DNA of 13,946 nucleotides from Candidatus Aerophobota bacterium (lineage in GTDB: Bacteria; Aerophobota; Aerophobia; Aerophobales; B47-G16): assembly GCA_003648815.1 (NCBI GenBank), contig QMPZ01000029.1:1-13946 (forward strand). Direction: 5' to 3'. This document shows positions 7,753 through 13,946 of the stretch, one piece after another. A program made the translations under genes and the position numbers. Within the stretch, counting starts at the first letter, position 1; each line of letters begins with the position of its first letter. The notes below the pieces were generated by a model, which did not search any database, was not told where the DNA came from, and worked only from the letters and a program-made list of their open reading frames with translations.

Positions 7753-8526
7753 TCAATCAAAACCGCCCTGCATCTGTCTGATCTTCTCTAACCTCTGCTC
7801 TTTTTCCACAGCCTTCAGACGCTCTCTTTCGCCTTCTTTTCCCTTCGCTCGATGAGAGAGAGCAATTATTGCCTCTTCATGGCCGTAGCAGATCACGGTA
7901 TCTCCTTCCTTAATGACCGTATCTCCTTGTGGTGCACCGATGTATCTTTCCTCATTGTTTACCCTGCGATACAGGCCAATTATAAGAATCCCCTCTCGGT
8001 TAAGCTCCAATTCCCTAAGGCTTCGCCCGGCTAACCAGTTTTCCTTGTGCACCTTAAACTCGGAGATGGCAAAGCCCTTGCTCAGTCCAAAAAGTTGCTC
8101 ATAGTCATAAGCTCCCAGTCTTGTATATCTTCTGAGGAGCTTTTCGATTATTCTGCTCATTATGCGGTCTGCCCACCTGGAGTAGGCAAAGAGATATAAG
8201 ATGGCCAGGCCGATGGCGATCAGTCCACAACGGACTCCAGCTTCCCTTGCTGATTGTCCGACGAAGGTGAGGATTAAGGTGGCTACCGCGGATGTGAGAC
8301 CTGCGCTGCCGAACAGCATCAGAATGCGAAGAATTCTTCTTCGAACGGGGTGAGAGACAAGTGCTTCGGACTCTGAAGTGGTAAAGCCTACCCCGCAGAA
8401 TGCTGACTGAGCCTGAAAGGCAGCTACCTCCCGTGAAAGTCCGGTCATTCTCAGGGCAACTGTTCCTATTCGCACGACAATTATCGAGAAGACAACGGTC
8501 ACCAGAAATGAGATGAGTGCTATCAT
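7753..8526 (-). CDS. Membrane protein with C-terminal TrkA-C (RCK_C) domain
   Basis: A 257-residue protein. Hydrophobic segments lie at about 3-21, 66-88 and 97-115. Between the first two is AAFQAQSAFCGVGFTTSE (35-52), which resembles the pore-loop and filter pattern SAFxxxGF of TrkH/KtrB potassium transporters. After a basic amphipathic stretch (120-135), residues about 148-225 form a TrkA-C/RCK_C domain, ending in the typical GDTVIKEGDTVICYG (201-215). Such domains bind small ligands and gate transporters or channels. The tail (226-257) is charged and probably helical. The ATG has AGGGA upstream. It lies 31 bases after pheT and 39 bases before purF on the same strand. Homologous TrkA-C membrane proteins exist in many bacteria as conserved but uncharacterised proteins. 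Potassium or other ion transport is inference. Confidence 0.8.
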   Translation of the reverse strand: MIALISFLVTVVFSIIVVRIGTVALRMTGLSREVAAFQAQSAFCGVGFTTSESEALVSHPVRRRILRILMLFGSAGLTSAVATLILTFVGQSAREAGVRCGLIAIGLAILYLFAYSRWADRIMSRIIEKLLRRYTRLGAYDYEQLFGLSKGFAISEFKVHKENWLAGRSLRELELNREGILIIGLYRRVNNEERYIGAPQGDTVIKEGDTVICYGHEEAIIALSHRAKGKEGERERLKAVEKEQRLEKIRQMQGGFD

Positions 8527-8557
8527 GAGCTTTCCCTGTGGGGTTTATCTTATTTTC

Positions 8558-10948
8558 TCACTCTTTTCCCCTCAGGCGTGCGCCAAACTTTCTTTCCAGC
8601 ATGCTTACGAGAGCTTGCTGAACTCTGTCTACCTCCTCGTCCTTCAGGGTCCTATCCTGAGCGCGGAAGGTTAAAGAATAAGCGAGGCTTTTGTGGCCAT
8701 CAGGGATGGATTTGCCACGATATAGGTCAAAAAGCTCCACTTTCTCCAGTATCCTTCCCCCTCCTTTTAGGATAGTCTTTCTGATTGCCTCCGCTGGTAT
8801 GTCCTCCTTGACGATTAAGGCCAGATCTCTACGCACAGAGGGGAACTTCGGCAGGGGCTTAAAACTTTTTTTTGGGACAAAGAATGAGAGGAGGGCGGAA
8901 AAGTCAAACTCAAAGACATACAAAGATGAGGGGAGCTTGAAGTTCTGACAAATCTCGGAATTTAACTTTCCGAATGCCCCCAAACATATTCCTTTCTTTT
9001 TCGCGAGTGCGCTTTGCTTTTTCGAAAGATAGCCGAAGCTCGAGGGGATAAATTCGGCTTCCTCTATGCCCAATCCCTCCAGGAGAGCCTCAATTATGCC
9101 TTTTAAGGAGAGAAAATCAAATTCTCTTTCCAGTACCAGACCGCCCAGATGAGGTCTTTCCTGCTCGAAATAGGCCAAAGCTCGCCCATTGCGAATGCTT
9201 TCCCCCTCAGTTTTTGTCCTTCTGAATACATCTGCCAGCTCAAAGATGCGCAGTTTTTCCTCCTCTTGATTCAAGTTATAAGAGGCGATCTCCAAAAGGT
9301 GCGGGAAAAGATGAGTGGATAGAATCTTTTGTTGGGCTGACAAGGGGTTTTTGATGGCTATCGCCTCCTCGAGGGAAAGTTTTGCTTTGAGAAAGCTGTC
9401 CTCATCGGTAAGTTCCGTTCCCACTACCTCATAGAATCCCAGTCCCCTTAAGATATCCTCGACCCTTTCGCGAGCGAGCCCTTCAAGATCCTCTTCGGCC
9501 TCGCCTCCCAGAGGGGGAAGGCTTATTTTGAAACGATTGTATCCATAGAACCTGGCTACCTCCTCGATAAGGTCTATTTCCCGACTTACATCCCTTCGAA
9601 ATGAGGGAATGCTTACCTTCCAGCCTTCCTTCTCTTCCTCGAGCTTAAACTGCAGGCTTTCAAGGACGTTCTTTACCCTCGAAGGGGTAATCTTTTCTCC
9701 TAAGACCTGATTGATCCGAGAGGGCCGAAGAAAAACGTATCTCTTTGCCTTCGGTAGTTTCCCCTCCTCGGTAGCTTTTCCCTCAACCTTTCCCCCGGCT
9801 ACCTTCTGAATGAGAGAAGAGGCTCTGTCCAGAGCTTTTTTTATCCCTAAGGGGTCCACACCTCTTTCAAAGCGATAAGAGGCCTGCGTGGAAAGACCCA
9901 TTCTTCTGGAGGTTCGCCTGATGGATACCGGGTTAAAATAAGCCGCCTCTAACAGGATATCCTTTGTGCTGTCCTGAACCTGAGTTTCCTCTCCTCCCAT
10001 AATCCCCGCCAGAGCAATCGGTCTTCTCGCATCGGCGATGACTAACATGTCGGCCTCTAAGTTGCGCTTTATTCCATCGAGGGTGGTCAGGGTCTCGCCT
10101 TGTCTTGCCCGACGAACTATTATCGTATGATTAGCTAAGCAGGAATAGTCAAAGGGGTGGAGGGGCTGGCCCATCTCCCACATGACGTAATTGGTGACAT
10201 CTACCACGTTGTTAATGGGTCTGTTTCCCGAAAGAAGGATCTTTCGCCAGAGCCACAGGGGAGACGGTCCTACTTTCACATCCCTTATCAGGCGAGCGCT
10301 GTAATAAGGACATAAATCTGGCTCCTCTATTTTGACCTGAAATGCCTTCTCAGCTGCCCCTTCCCTTTCCTCTATGGCCCAGGAAGGAGGATGTAGCTTA
10401 TTTCCTGTTAGAGCAGCTATCTCCCGCGCTATCCCCATCAAGGAAAGGCAATCTCCACGATTGGAGGTAATTTCTATGTCGAGCACCACATCATCCAGTT
10501 CAAGAGCTTCTGTGAGAACTTTTCCCGGGGGAAGGGGAAAAGGAAAAGCCATGATTCCAGAATGGTCATCTCCTAAGCCCAGTTCCTTCTCCGAGCAGAG
10601 CATCCCTGGAGAATCCACCCCTCTTATTTTTGCCTTCCTCACCCTCATTCCATTGGCAAGTCTTGCTCCCTCCAGAGCTACGGGGACCAGAAGGCCCTCC
10701 CTTACATTGGGAGCACCACAGACCAAGGAAAGCGTGCTCTTTCCGATATCTACCTCAACTACCTTTAACCTGTCGGCATTGGGATGGTCCTTGATGGAGA
10801 GGACTTTCCCCACCACCACCTTATCCAGCCTTCCGAAGGGCTCTAAGGTCCTCACTTCCAGGCCTACGCTGGTCAACTTTTCTGCCAGCTCCTCAGGGCA
10901 GAACGGAAAGTCCACCATCTCCTTAAGGCATCTATAAGAGACCCTCAT
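8558..10948 (-). CDS. pheT: Phenylalanine-tRNA ligase beta subunit
   Basis: A 796-residue subunit of the alpha2-beta2 enzyme that charges tRNA-Phe in the cytoplasm; the beta chain binds tRNA and edits Tyr-tRNA-Phe. Domains in order: N-terminal B1, then an EMAP/OB-type tRNA-binding fold at about 40-150 (HPNADRLKVVEVD, GMLCSEKELGL); the B3/B4 editing region at about 210-380 (NVVDVTNYVMWEMGQPLHPFD, split across 247-267; GIMGGEET at 315-322; YRFERGVDP at 358-366); B5 at about 402-473 (FRRDVSREIDLIEEVARFYG); the inactive synthetase-like core to about 690; and the FDX-ACB anticodon-binding domain at 702-794 (FPSVRRDLA). Length matches E. coli PheT (795). The ATG has GAGG 8 bases before it and its own promoter. 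pheS, usually just upstream, is absent here; the neighbour is a helicase gene. Confidence 0.97.
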   Translation of the reverse strand: MRVSYRCLKEMVDFPFCPEELAEKLTSVGLEVRTLEPFGRLDKVVVGKVLSIKDHPNADRLKVVEVDIGKSTLSLVCGAPNVREGLLVPVALEGARLANGMRVRKAKIRGVDSPGMLCSEKELGLGDDHSGIMAFPFPLPPGKVLTEALELDDVVLDIEITSNRGDCLSLMGIAREIAALTGNKLHPPSWAIEEREGAAEKAFQVKIEEPDLCPYYSARLIRDVKVGPSPLWLWRKILLSGNRPINNVVDVTNYVMWEMGQPLHPFDYSCLANHTIIVRRARQGETLTTLDGIKRNLEADMLVIADARRPIALAGIMGGEETQVQDSTKDILLEAAYFNPVSIRRTSRRMGLSTQASYRFERGVDPLGIKKALDRASSLIQKVAGGKVEGKATEEGKLPKAKRYVFLRPSRINQVLGEKITPSRVKNVLESLQFKLEEEKEGWKVSIPSFRRDVSREIDLIEEVARFYGYNRFKISLPPLGGEAEEDLEGLARERVEDILRGLGFYEVVGTELTDEDSFLKAKLSLEEAIAIKNPLSAQQKILSTHLFPHLLEIASYNLNQEEEKLRIFELADVFRRTKTEGESIRNGRALAYFEQERPHLGGLVLEREFDFLSLKGIIEALLEGLGIEEAEFIPSSFGYLSKKQSALAKKKGICLGAFGKLNSEICQNFKLPSSLYVFEFDFSALLSFFVPKKSFKPLPKFPSVRRDLALIVKEDIPAEAIRKTILKGGGRILEKVELFDLYRGKSIPDGHKSLAYSLTFRAQDRTLKDEEVDRVQQALVSMLERKFGARLRGKE

Positions 10949-10971
10949 TTTTGCTGCCTCATTTTTTCATA

Positions 10972-11000
10972 ACTATACTCAAACAAGGCCTGTTTGTCAA
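10972..11000 (-). promoter_or_regulatory. Sigma70-type promoter of pheT
   Basis: On the minus strand a perfect -35 TTGACA (11000-10995) is separated by exactly 17 bases from TATAGT (10977-10972), one base off the -10 consensus. Transcription would start near 10965, giving a leader of about 17 bases that still holds GAGG before the pheT ATG. The spacer contains CAAACA-GGCC-TTGTTTG, a near-perfect inverted repeat that could be an operator. No T-box or other long leader fits in the 78-base gap. Confidence 0.72.
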
Positions 11001-11026
11001 ATTTTACCGTTTCAGTTGTCCGTCTC

Positions 11027-13888
11027 CTACCAGCTAACAGGGATTCTCAAAACCCTCTCTTCTTTATCCTTGAAGAGAAGGTACCCGTTTTCCCTTCCGT
11101 ATTCATAAAGGCGCCTGACGAGCTCTACGTCACGCTTGCAGTACTGGATGAGCTTTCCCATATTTCCCTCTTCAAACCACCTTATGGCATCCAGGCCATT
11201 TCCGAGCTTTCCAAATCCTAAGGTAACCTGACATAAATGCTCCAGGCTCAGACGAAAGCCAAGATATCTTACTACCTCCTCCAATATGTCCAGGGTCGGA
11301 ATCCTGGAAAAATCAAAACTGCCGTAGTAAGAAAGAACCTGATAATCGAATCCCTTGATGTTAAATCCCACCACCAGCTCTGCTCTAAGCAGCTCTTGGA
11401 AAAGTTCTTCTATGTTTTCCTCGGTAAACACTTTAAACTTACCTTTTTTCATGCTATAGGTTACGGCAATTGAGACCCTCATAAGGTGCCTGTTCTGCCA
11501 GCCCCCGACCTCCTCAGCGCTTCTTTGAGTTTCTATGTCAAGAAAGAGGATATTTTTTGTTCTTTTTCTGCTTTCCTTTTCAGGAAATGATTTCCTGGAC
11601 AAAACTAAAGGCTTAAGCTCCTTTTGTACCCTCAGCTTTTTGGATGAGAGAAGATGCTCTAAGAGAAAAATGGCTCCTCTTTTGTCTAAGGTTCTGTTAC
11701 CGCTGCCGCAGTTTGGCGATTGAATGCAGGAAGGACAGCCATCCGTACAGGGACATTCCTTAATTAAGTTAAGGCAGCTCTCTAAGAGCTCGACAAAGAG
11801 CTCGAAGCCCCTTTCCACAAGACCCGCTCCTCCAGGATAAGAGTCGTAGATAAAGACGGAGGCCCTCATCGTCTGGTCATGAAATAAAAACGAGCGGCCT
11901 CCCAGGTCCTGTCTGTCACAGCTGACCTTCAGGGGGAAGATGGCTATGACTGCGTGTTCGAGTGCGTGAAGGGAGCCGGCAAGGTCCAATCCCCTGTTCC
12001 TCATGTCAGCGGCCATCTCGAAGGGAACCTCAAGCCATAACGAGATTGTCTCAAAGCTTTTTGCAGGAAGATTGAGCTGATGCTCGCTTATGAGGCTTTG
12101 ATCGCTCTTTCTCCTCTTCTCAAAGCCAACAATCCTTTCCGTCACCTTTACCTTCCCCAGACGCACCTTAAAGAGAGCAAAATCTTTTTCCCTTTGAGGG
12201 GTGATGATTTCTATCTTCTCCCATGAGCTTGCCTGGGTGTAGTAGCCCACATCCCTTCTTTGAGCATAGACGCAACGACTGATCTCATCCAGCTGAACTA
12301 TTTCGTATTCCTTAAAGTGGTGTAGGTAGATTGCCCCCGGATGACATTCACGATAAACCCTTGTCTCGTCGACGTCTCCCATCACCTTTCCCGTCTTAAG
12401 GTCGATGATGCTGTAGGTCTCTCCAATTGAGCGAATGTTGATCCTTCTTTGAGGATATCTTCTCCTGGCATACCATCTTTTTGCCTCCCTGTCCTTCAAA
12501 AGCTTTCCTTCCCTCTCCAAGGCTTTGAGACAGGGAAAAAAGCTTTCTCCATATATCCTCTCATCATCTTCAGAGAGAGGGTATTCTGAGGCAGCACAGG
12601 GAAGATGCTCTAAGGTGATTGGTTCATTTTTTGTATTTATGATCATTTTTTCCCATCCCCTCGAGAAAAACTCGCGTGGATGGCGGAGAAAGTACTGATC
12701 CAGGGCATCCTCGAGGCCAACCATGATAATTAAGGCATCCCTTTGGCCTCTTCCTACCCTTCCTGCCCTCTGCCAGGTGCTCACAGATGTTCCAGGATAG
12801 CCTAAGAGGATGCAGCAATCAAGGTTTCCAACGTCTATTCCCAGCTCGAGGGCACTTGTGGAGATGATGCCCAAAAGCTTTCCCTCGAAGAGCTTTCTTT
12901 CGATGTCTCTTCTCTCAGATGGAAGATAGCCAGCTCTATAAGGGGCAACTTTTGAGGAAAGCTCAGGCCGCATCTCCTTTATGAAGAAGGATATAAGTTC
13001 GGTGGCGCGTCTGGATTTGGTGAATAGTATCGTCCTCAGGCCCTCATCTATGCATTTCAGGAAAACATGACATGCCTCGCTGTAAGGGCTTGCCTTAGCT
13101 TTCCATAAAAGAAAGTATTTCTTTGGCGAGGGAGAACCATCCTCGCTTACGGGAAAGAATTTTTCTCCCACCAGCTCACGGGCAAAGCATGCGGCATCAT
13201 CTATGGTGGCTGAGGAGGCGATGAATTGAACCTTGCTCGAGTAAAGGTTAAGGATGCGCCTCAGTCTTCTTAGGATGTGGGCGACATGGGTTCCAAAAAT
13301 TCCCCGGTAGGTGTGAATTTCATCTAAGACGACGAAGGAAAGGCAAGAGAAAAAATCCTTCCAGGATGAGTGAAAGGGAAGGATTCCCATCTGCAGCATA
13401 TCGGGGTTGGTGAGGAGGATATGAGGCACCCTTTTTTTGATGTTTTTTCTTCTATAGGAAGAGGTGTCACCATCGTAGATCTCAGAGGTAATTTTAAGGT
13501 CAGGAAAGAAGGAGGTAAATTCAATAATGCCGTCCAGCTGATCCTGGGTTAGGGCCTTGGTGGGAAAGAGGTAAAGGGCTCTCTTGGTAGGGTCCTTGAT
13601 GATGGCCTCCCAGACGCAAAGGTTATATATTAAGCTTTTCCCACTTCCGGTTGAGCTGGTGATGACCACATTTTTCCCCTCCCTTACAGCATCTATCGCC
13701 TTTGCCTGATGAAGGTAAAGCTTTTCGATCTTAGAGGAGGAAAGATAGCGTCTGATGACCTCAGGAAGGGGCTTTTTGACCTCTGCATGGCGTGATTTTC
13801 GCTCCGGTATCTTCTCGATGTGGACTATTCTGTCCGAATAGTAAGGATCTTTCTTTAGTTCTTCCAGAAATCTTTTCACTCCACTCAA
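11027..13888 (-). CDS. MrfA/YprA-type DEAD/DEAH helicase fused to a DEDDy exonuclease domain
   Basis: A 953-residue protein. The superfamily 2 helicase core covers about 55-395: Walker A SSTGSGKS at 78-85, FPTKALTQDQ (Ia), Walker B DEIH at 189-192, SSAT at 225-228, TSALELGIDVG (V) and QRAGRVGR at 373-380 (VI). Residues about 420-745 match the DUF1998-type C-terminal part, with clustered cysteines C712, C714, C718, C721 and C727, a likely metal site. Residues about 778-930 add a 3'-5' exonuclease-like fold: D784 and E786 in LDIET (ExoI), NIKGFD ending in D848 (ExoII) and YCKRD, Y916 and D920 (ExoIII, YxxxD). In Bacillus subtilis the helicase MrfA and nuclease MrfB are separate adjacent genes acting in UvrABC-independent mitomycin repair. 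A DNA repair role here is inference. The TTG start has GGGAGG 5 bases upstream. Confidence 0.92.
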   Translation of the reverse strand: MSGVKRFLEELKKDPYYSDRIVHIEKIPERKSRHAEVKKPLPEVIRRYLSSSKIEKLYLHQAKAIDAVREGKNVVITSSTGSGKSLIYNLCVWEAIIKDPTKRALYLFPTKALTQDQLDGIIEFTSFFPDLKITSEIYDGDTSSYRRKNIKKRVPHILLTNPDMLQMGILPFHSSWKDFFSCLSFVVLDEIHTYRGIFGTHVAHILRRLRRILNLYSSKVQFIASSATIDDAACFARELVGEKFFPVSEDGSPSPKKYFLLWKAKASPYSEACHVFLKCIDEGLRTILFTKSRRATELISFFIKEMRPELSSKVAPYRAGYLPSERRDIERKLFEGKLLGIISTSALELGIDVGNLDCCILLGYPGTSVSTWQRAGRVGRGQRDALIIMVGLEDALDQYFLRHPREFFSRGWEKMIINTKNEPITLEHLPCAASEYPLSEDDERIYGESFFPCLKALEREGKLLKDREAKRWYARRRYPQRRINIRSIGETYSIIDLKTGKVMGDVDETRVYRECHPGAIYLHHFKEYEIVQLDEISRCVYAQRRDVGYYTQASSWEKIEIITPQREKDFALFKVRLGKVKVTERIVGFEKRRKSDQSLISEHQLNLPAKSFETISLWLEVPFEMAADMRNRGLDLAGSLHALEHAVIAIFPLKVSCDRQDLGGRSFLFHDQTMRASVFIYDSYPGGAGLVERGFELFVELLESCLNLIKECPCTDGCPSCIQSPNCGSGNRTLDKRGAIFLLEHLLSSKKLRVQKELKPLVLSRKSFPEKESRKRTKNILFLDIETQRSAEEVGGWQNRHLMRVSIAVTYSMKKGKFKVFTEENIEELFQELLRAELVVGFNIKGFDYQVLSYYGSFDFSRIPTLDILEEVVRYLGFRLSLEHLCQVTLGFGKLGNGLDAIRWFEEGNMGKLIQYCKRDVELVRRLYEYGRENGYLLFKDKEERVLRIPVSW

Positions 13889-13893
13889 GGGCG

Positions 13894-13899
13894 CCTCCC
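13894..13899 (-). promoter_or_regulatory. Ribosome binding site deciding the TTG start of the helicase-nuclease gene
   Basis: GGGAGG on the minus strand lies 5 bases before TTG 13888. The in-frame GTG three codons later (13879) is too far from it, so TTG is preferred. Confidence 0.55.
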
Positions 13900-13914
13900 A
13901 ACTTTCCTACTTAT

Positions 13915-13943
13915 ATCCTAATTCCTTAGGTGGATAAGGTCAA
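13915..13943 (-). promoter_or_regulatory. Possible promoter of the helicase-nuclease gene
   Basis: On the minus strand TTGACC (13943-13938), a 17-base spacer and TAGGAT (13920-13915) resemble a sigma70 promoter, with a predicted start near 13908 and a leader of about 20 bases containing the ribosome binding site. The -10 matches only four of six consensus bases, and the window ends just beyond, so an upstream gene or a better promoter cannot be excluded. Confidence 0.4.
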
Positions 13944-13946
13944 GGA

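Noticed and set aside
10374..10937. 187-codon open frame on the + strand opposite pheT
   Set aside because: The product is rich in Ser, Thr and Pro with no recognisable motif. It is a shadow of the well-supported pheT frame on the other strand.
10960..10969. Tiny frame M-K-K-stop just before pheT as a leader peptide
   Set aside because: Its ATG overlaps the region between the -10 box and the predicted transcript start, so it is unlikely to be on the message, and it has no ribosome binding site.
12624..12818. 64-codon - strand frame inside the helicase gene
   Set aside because: It is an out-of-frame reading of the helicase motif V-VI region on the same strand, with no independent signals.

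Overview
This window is densely packed bacterial chromosome with no tRNA or rRNA gene, CRISPR array, insertion sequence or prophage that I can see. It holds two gene blocks that converge at about 5240/5274. Bacterial origin is shown by PurF, PurM, bacterial-type PheT, XerC/D and Shine-Dalgarno-led starts (ATG, GTG and TTG). Three things point to an anaerobic lineage: a KorC-type subunit of a 2-oxoacid:ferredoxin oxidoreductase, the iron-sulfur type of PurF, and Lys/Glu-rich proteins using many AGG/AGA and ATA codons, a habit common in thermophiles. I cannot name the phylum. An uncultivated deep-branching or candidate-phylum bacterium is a reasonable guess and no more.

Left block, + strand (1-5240): the C-terminal part of a phosphoglucomutase/phosphomannomutase cut by the window edge; a lone gamma subunit of a 2-oxoacid:ferredoxin oxidoreductase (korC-like); a XerC/XerD tyrosine recombinase; an 868-residue fusion of DHH phosphoesterase, two CBS domains and a tRNA nucleotidyltransferase; and a small site-2-type M50 membrane protease. 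Neighbouring genes overlap by 4-20 bases or lie 1 base apart, so this looks like one translationally coupled operon whose promoter is outside the window.

Right block, - strand (13888 down to 5274), in transcription order: a 953-residue MrfA/YprA-type DEAD/DEAH helicase with a DEDDy exonuclease domain (MrfB/YprB-like) fused to its C-terminus; pheT; a small membrane protein with a TrkA-C (RCK_C) tail; purF; and purM. A good sigma70-type promoter (TTGACA, 17-base spacer, TATAGT) lies just upstream of pheT, and a weaker one precedes the helicase. pheT, the TrkA-C protein, purF and purM are closely spaced and may share a transcript. pheS is not beside pheT.

Most of the window is housekeeping: tRNA 3'-end maturation, tRNA charging, purine synthesis, chromosome dimer resolution and membrane proteolysis. 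The points most worth following are the helicase-exonuclease fusion, which joins in one chain two proteins that work together in Bacillus DNA repair, and the TrkA-C protein, whose membrane part carries a sequence resembling one potassium-selectivity-filter repeat of TrkH/KtrB transporters. Two start sites are revised from the longest reading frame: purF to a GTG at 7713 and purM to an ATG at 6326.
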